Shown here piece after piece: positions 7,425 through 11,083 of a stretch of DNA of 11,083 nucleotides. The stretch is from an uncultured delta proteobacterium. Lineage in GTDB: Bacteria > Myxococcota_A > Polyangia > Polyangiales > Ga0077539. The stretch spans positions 1 through 11,083 of the forward strand of contig CAIOSS010000802.1 in the NCBI GenBank assembly GCA_903860995.1, read 5' to 3'. The position numbers and the translations under genes were made by a program. Each line of letters opens with the position of its first letter. The first letter of the stretch is position 1. Under the pieces are notes generated by a model. That model made no database searches and was not told the DNA's origin. It saw only the letters and a program-made list of their open reading frames with translations.

Positions 7425-9578
7425 ATGCAGCAGGTCGTTCAGGAAGTGCGCACGGGCAAGACCGGCGTCCGAGAGATCCCCGCGCCGGTCGCCTCCGCGG
7501 GCCAGGTGGTGGTGGCCACGGCGGCCTCGCTGGTCTCCGCCGGCACCGAGCGCTACGTCGTCGAGCTCGCGCGCAAGAGCCTCATCGGCAAGGCCCGCGA
7601 GCGGCCCGACCACGTCCGGCGGGTGCTCCAGAAGCTGAAGTCCGACGGGCTGGTCACCACCGCGCAGCAGGTGATGGCCAAGCTCGACGAGCCCATGCCG
7701 CTGGGCTACTCGTCCGCGGGGGTCATCCTGGAGTGCGGGCGGGGCGTGCAGGAGTACAAGCCCGGCGACCGCGTCGCCACGGCGGGCCCGCACGCGGGCG
7801 TGGTGAGCGTGGGGCGCAACCTCGTGGCGCGCATCCCCGAGGGGGTGACCTTCGAGCAGGCCGCGTACACCAGCGTGGCGAGCATCGGGCTCGAGGGCGT
7901 GCGCCTCGCGCGCGCCACGCTCGGCGAGCGGGTGCTGGTCATCGGCCTCGGGCTCATCGGGCAGATCTGCGTGGCGCTCCTGAAGGCCCAGGGGTGCAGG
8001 GTGTTCGGCACGGACATCGACCCCGCCAAGCTGGAGCTCGCGAAGACCTTCGGCGCCGACGCCGTGGGCCTCGGGTCGCCGCGGCAGGCCGTGCGCGATT
8101 TCGCCGGCGCGCAGGGGGTGGACGCGGTGGTCATCACGGCCGCGACGCAGAGCAACGAGCCCATCGAGTTCGCCGCCGAGGTCACCCGCGCCAAGGGCCG
8201 CATCGTGCTGGTCGGCGTGGTGGGATTGAACCTCCCGCGCGCGCCCTTCTTCCTGAAGGAGCTGGAGTTCACCGTGTCGTCGTCCCTCGGCCCGGGACGC
8301 ATGGACCCGTCGTACGAGGACAAGGGCGTGGACTATCCCTTCGGCCACGTCCGCTGGACGGCGCAGCGCAACATGGAGGCCGTCCTCGACCTCATCGCGC
8401 AGGGCAAGCTCCCGGTCGAGAAGCTCACCACGCACCGCTTCGCCATCGCGCAGGCCGCCGAGGCCTACGACCTCATCACCAGCGACGCCCCGGTGCTCGG
8501 CGCCGTGCTCACCTACCCTGACTCCCCCGCCGTTCCCTCGCGCCGCGTCGACCTCCGGGCCTCGCGCGCCGTGGGCGCCTCCGAGCTCGGCGTGTCGCTC
8601 ATCGGCGCGGGCAACTACGCCCGGCTGGTGATGATGCCCGCCTTCGCGAAGCTCGGGCCCGTGCGATGGCGAGGGCTCTCGACGGCGCGCGGGCTCAACG
8701 CCGAGCACTCGGGCCGCAAGATGGACTTCGACTTCGCCACCACCGAGGTCGACGAGCTCTTCCACGACCCGGGGACGCGCGCGGTCTTCGTCGCGACGCG
8801 TCACGACCTGCACGCCGACCTGGTGATCCGGGCGCTGCGCGCGGGCAAGCACGTCTTCGTCGAGAAGCCCCTGTGCATCACCGAGGAGGAGCTCGCCCGG
8901 GTGAAGGAGACCGTGGAGTCCCTGGGTCGCGAGTGCCCGATGCTGATGGTGGGCTTCAACCGCCGCTTCGCCCCGGCGCTCGAGCGGGTGCGCGGGTTCT
9001 TCAGTGACGTGGGCGCGCGCACGGTGAGCTTCCGCTTCGCGCCGGGGGCCATTCCCGCCAACGCGTGGCCGCAGGACGAGGACATCGGCGGCGGGCGCAT
9101 CGTCGGCGAGGCCTGCCACGCCATCGACGCCTGCGTGGCGCTCCAGGGCAGCGGGCCGGTGAAGGTGTACGCCGAGTCCGTGGCCATGAACCGCGGGCTG
9201 GAGACCACCGACGACCAGGTGTTCATCACCGTCCGCCACGCCAACGGGGGCGTGTCGAACGTGTCGTACCAGGCGGCCGGCGACCGCGCCGGGCCCGTCG
9301 AGCGCATCGAGGTCTTCGGCGGCGGGCGCACCGCGGTCATCGACGAGTGGGACGCCGTCACCCTCTGGAAGGCTGAGCGCCGCACCGACGAGAAGGGCAA
9401 CAAGGACCGCGGGCACGCCGCGGGCTTCAAGGCCTTCGTGGACGCCGTGCGCAGCGGCGGCGCGTGGCCCATCTCCTGGGAGGAGACCTACGGGACGGCG
9501 CTCGCCTCGCTCATGGCCGTGCGCAGCCTGCGCGAGGGCCTGCCGGTCACCCTCACCGACGAGCAGGCGGGCGCGTGA
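7425..9578 (+). CDS. Bi-domain oxidoreductase: zinc-type dehydrogenase-like plus Gfo/Idh/MocA fusion
   Basis: A 717-residue fusion of two NAD(P)-dependent dehydrogenase domains, a family found in polysaccharide and envelope clusters. Residues ~1-365 are an MDR (alcohol-dehydrogenase-like) domain: SAGTE (38-42) in place of the usual zinc-ligand segment, YKPGDRVATAG, nucleotide loop VIGLGLIGQ (172-180), and D197 after beta2, which favours NAD(H). The usual GHE zinc motif is replaced by GYSSAG, so zinc-independent chemistry is likely. Residues ~385-717 are Gfo/Idh/MocA: LIGAGNYA (392-399), VFVEKPL with E480-K481-P482, and GEACHAIDAC (561-570) carrying the conserved His. Such pairs probably oxidise and reduce, or epimerise, a sugar-type substrate in sequence; the real substrate is unknown. 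GAGGAG at 7413-7418, 6 nt before ATG 7425, supports the start. Its stop overlaps the ATP-grasp start by 4 bp, so the two enzymes are translationally coupled. Confidence 0.93.
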   Translation: MQQVVQEVRTGKTGVREIPAPVASAGQVVVATAASLVSAGTERYVVELARKSLIGKARERPDHVRRVLQKLKSDGLVTTAQQVMAKLDEPMPLGYSSAGVILECGRGVQEYKPGDRVATAGPHAGVVSVGRNLVARIPEGVTFEQAAYTSVASIGLEGVRLARATLGERVLVIGLGLIGQICVALLKAQGCRVFGTDIDPAKLELAKTFGADAVGLGSPRQAVRDFAGAQGVDAVVITAATQSNEPIEFAAEVTRAKGRIVLVGVVGLNLPRAPFFLKELEFTVSSSLGPGRMDPSYEDKGVDYPFGHVRWTAQRNMEAVLDLIAQGKLPVEKLTTHRFAIAQAAEAYDLITSDAPVLGAVLTYPDSPAVPSRRVDLRASRAVGASELGVSLIGAGNYARLVMMPAFAKLGPVRWRGLSTARGLNAEHSGRKMDFDFATTEVDELFHDPGTRAVFVATRHDLHADLVIRALRAGKHVFVEKPLCITEEELARVKETVESLGRECPMLMVGFNRRFAPALERVRGFFSDVGARTVSFRFAPGAIPANAWPQDEDIGGGRIVGEACHAIDACVALQGSGPVKVYAESVAMNRGLETTDDQVFITVRHANGGVSNVSYQAAGDRAGPVERIEVFGGGRTAVIDEWDAVTLWKAERRTDEKGNKDRGHAAGFKAFVDAVRSGGAWPISWEETYGTALASLMAVRSLREGLPVTLTDEQAGA

Positions 9579-10564
9579 CGGCCGCGGCCTTCTCGGTGCT
9601 GCTCACCAGCGGCGGGCGGCGCGTGGCGCTGGTGCGGGAGTTCCAGGCGGCGCTGAAGTCCCTGGGAGTACCGGGGAGGGTATTGGTGGCCGACCTGCGG
9701 AGAAACGCCGCGGCCTTCCACGCCGCCGACGCGGGCGTGCTGGTGCCGCGGGTGACCTCCGCCGAGTACGTCCCGCACCTGCTGGCGCTGTGCGAGCGCG
9801 AGGGCGTGCGGATGGTGGTGCCGCTCATCGACACCGAGCTGCACCTGCTGGCGCCGCACCGCGAGGCCTTCGCCGCGCGGGGGATCACCCTGGTGGTCTC
9901 GTCGCCCGCCACGACGGAGCTGTCGCTCGACAAGCGCACCACCCGGGACTTCTTCCTCGCGCACGGCTTCGACACGCCCGCGGTGCTCGACGCGGCGGCC
10001 ATCCTCGCCGACCCGGCCGCGCGCTACCCCTACTTCCTCAAGCCCGCGGACGGGAGCTGCTCGGTCGGGGCGACGCGCATCGACGACGCCGAGTCGCTGG
10101 CCTTCCACGCGCGGCACACGGCCAACGCGATGGTGCAGGAGTTCGTGAAGGGCGAGGAGTACACCCTCGACGTGCTGGCGGACTTCACCGGCAAGGTGCG
10201 GTGCGTGGTGCCGCGGCTGCGCATCGAGACCCGCGCGGGCGAGGTCTCCAAGGGCATGACCGTGAAGGACCCGCTGTTGATGGACGCGGGCCGACGGGTG
10301 GTCGAGGCGCTGCCCGGGGCGGTGGGCTGCATGACGGTGCAGCTCTTCCTCACGGCCGAGCGGGCGGTGAAGTTCATCGAGATCAACCCCCGCTTCGGCG
10401 GCGGCTTTCCGCTCGCGGCGGCGGCCGGGGCGAAGTACCCCGAGTGGCTGGTGGCGTGGGCCCTGGGGCGAGAGCCCGCGGTGGCCATGGACGCATGGAC
10501 CGACGGGCTCGTGATGCTCCGCTACGACGACGCGGTCTTCGTGCAGAAGAGCGAGATCGGCTGA
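9575..10564 (+). CDS. ATP-grasp ligase-like protein
   Basis: A 329-residue protein with an N-terminal pre-ATP-grasp Rossmann-like domain (~5-105; SVLLTSGGRRVALVREF, then VVPLIDTEL) and an ATP-grasp domain (~115-320). Visible ATP/Mg residues are K156 in YFLKPADG, the loop SCSVGATRI, the hinge VQEFVKGEEYTLDVL (188-201), the strand TVQLFLT, and IEINPRFGGGFPL with E269, N271 and R273. This resembles PylC/CarB-like stand-alone ATP-grasp enzymes that activate a carboxylate as an acyl phosphate and join it to an amine or similar nucleophile. The start is GTG 9575, overlapping the upstream TGA as GTGA; longer frames upstream lack family features. The coupling to the bi-domain oxidoreductase implies a shared substrate, probably a sugar acid or amino-sugar for envelope or glycan chemistry (inference). 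The last residues (DDAVFVQKSEIG) match the ends of related proteins in polysaccharide loci, as far as I recall. Confidence 0.9.
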   Translation: MTAAAFSVLLTSGGRRVALVREFQAALKSLGVPGRVLVADLRRNAAAFHAADAGVLVPRVTSAEYVPHLLALCEREGVRMVVPLIDTELHLLAPHREAFAARGITLVVSSPATTELSLDKRTTRDFFLAHGFDTPAVLDAAAILADPAARYPYFLKPADGSCSVGATRIDDAESLAFHARHTANAMVQEFVKGEEYTLDVLADFTGKVRCVVPRLRIETRAGEVSKGMTVKDPLLMDAGRRVVEALPGAVGCMTVQLFLTAERAVKFIEINPRFGGGFPLAAAAGAKYPEWLVAWALGREPAVAMDAWTDGLVMLRYDDAVFVQKSEIG

Positions 10565-10701
10565 GCTGGCGGCGGGCGTCTCCCGGGGAATCCACCACCA
10601 GCGCTGCGTCCAGGTGTAAGCCCGTCGTGCCCCCGGGCGTTTCCCGGTCAGACCGCGCGCGCCGATCGGGTCGTGTCGCGCGGAGGAGTCAGGTCCCTGC
10701 C
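10565..10701 (+). promoter_or_regulatory. Intergenic leader with repeated hairpin and RBS-proximal inverted repeat
   Basis: This 137-bp gap precedes the lipoprotein gene. It has (a) a near-identical repeat CGGGCGTCTCCCGG (10573-10586) and CGGGCGTTTCCCGG (10634-10647), each able to fold into a 4-5-bp GC hairpin; (b) GGAAT (10587-10591) and CGTC (10607-10610) 15 nt apart, a spacing like extracytoplasmic-function sigma promoters, though both elements are short; and (c) a perfect 7-bp inverted repeat CCGCGCG/CGCGCGG (10653-10659 and 10677-10683) whose right arm runs into the GGAGGAG ribosome binding site (10682-10688). These are candidate control elements only. Confidence 0.35.
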
Positions 10702-11083
10702 ATGCGAAATCAGTCACCGTCCATGGGTCCTTCGGGGTGGAGCGCGTCCGCCGTGCTCGTCATGAGCCTGTGCCTCTCCGCGGCGAGCGGCTGCGCCTCG
10801 GGCAGCCACTACTCCCGCGCGGCGTCCGCGCCGATGCCGCCGCCCGGCGCCTACGCGGGCGGATCCGTCGCGCAGGAGCCCGCCGCCACGGTGAGCGCCA
10901 CCACGGCCAGCGTCGAGAGCGAGTCCAGCAGCGGGTCCAGCAGCGGGGACGGCGAAGAGTCGCCCGACGCGCCCTCCGACGACGCGCCCGCCCCGCCGCA
11001 GCCCGCCCCGCAGGCGCAGGCCGCCCTGGGCAACACCGTCGCCCACACCCCCGCCCCGGCACGCCCCGCCCCAGCCCGCGGCC
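10702..11083 (+). CDS. Predicted lipoprotein, N-terminal part (runs off window)
   Basis: An open frame from ATG 10702 to the window edge (127 codons, no stop) that begins MRNQSPSMGPSGWSASAVL. The hydrophobic segment VLVMSLCLSAAS precedes C31 in the lipobox ASGC, so it is a type II-processed lipoprotein. The mature part is a low-complexity tether: SRAASAPMPPPGAYAGG, a Ser/Glu/Gly stretch with two copies of SSSG, and then a Pro/Ala/Gln-rich run (APAPPQPAPQAQAAL) continuing past the edge. Such tethers usually place a folded domain away from the membrane or through the cell wall; that domain is outside the window, so no function is given. GGAGGAG (10682-10688) lies 13 nt before ATG 10702. An in-frame ATG at 10723 is an alternative start. 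The gene is separated from the ATP-grasp gene by 137 bp and probably has its own promoter. Confidence 0.8.
   Translation, partial: MRNQSPSMGPSGWSASAVLVMSLCLSAASGCASGSHYSRAASAPMPPPGAYAGGSVAQEPAATVSATTASVESESSSGSSSGDGEESPDAPSDDAPAPPQPAPQAQAALGNTVAHTPAPARPAPARG
10924..10947 (+). repeat. Two tandem 12-bp units in lipoprotein linker
   Basis: The unit TCCAGCAGCGGG occurs twice back to back (10924-10935, 10936-10947) and encodes Ser-Ser-Ser-Gly twice in the low-complexity tether. It is in frame, so slippage would only alter linker length. Confidence 0.8.

Noticed and set aside
7371..9416. A 681-residue open frame antisense to the bi-domain oxidoreductase
   Set aside because: Composition is Arg/His/Val/Leu mirror sequence and lacks motifs; the plus-strand fusion is certain.
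9464..9574. In-frame N-terminal extension of the ATP-grasp protein
   Set aside because: It overlaps the end of the oxidoreductase gene, is Arg/Gly-rich and lacks family features. GTG 9575 with the GTGA overlap fits better.

Overview
The window is GC-rich throughout (about 70% or more by eye). Its genes have almost all codons ending in G or C and often use GTG starts or lack a clear Shine-Dalgarno site. It carries an NtrC-type sigma-54 activator, several lipoproteins with little function assignable, GlnRS, spermidine-synthase-like proteins and a bi-domain oxidoreductase paired with an ATP-grasp enzyme. This mix suggests a myxobacterium-like member of the former Deltaproteobacteria (Polyangiales/Sandaracinaceae type). 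That placement is inferred from composition and gene content; there is no rRNA or phylogenetic marker here beyond glnS.

Layout. (1) 1-1090, minus strand: a two-TM protein with a Pro/Asp-rich N terminus (407-1090), followed 22 bp downstream by the N-terminal part of a membrane protein resembling the TM domain of fused MFS/spermidine-synthase proteins (1-384, cut by the window edge). (2) 1141-3440, plus strand: an NtrC-family response regulator without an adjacent kinase, overlapping by one base (TGATG) a lipoprotein of unknown function. The pair diverges from region 1 across about 50 bp. (3) 3506-4394, minus strand: a soluble spermidine-synthase-like protein and, upstream of it, a possible 54-residue small protein; they converge on the lipoprotein gene. 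(4) 4562-6292, plus: glnS, preceded by a hairpin-rich leader. (5) 6386-7306, plus: a Rpn/PD-(D/E)XK-like nuclease-family protein. (6) 7425-10564, plus: a 717-residue MDR plus Gfo/Idh/MocA fusion overlapping by 4 bp (GTGA) an ATP-grasp protein. (7) 10702 to the end, plus: the N terminus of another lipoprotein, after an intergenic region with a repeated small hairpin and an inverted repeat reaching the ribosome binding site.

The tightest functional units are the regulator/lipoprotein pair and the oxidoreductase/ATP-grasp pair. The second pair is the best candidate for an undescribed pathway: a sugar- or small-molecule-modifying dehydrogenase pair joined to a carboxylate ligase, probably for envelope or exopolysaccharide chemistry, though the substrate is not visible. 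No tRNA, rRNA, CRISPR array, insertion sequence or prophage was found.
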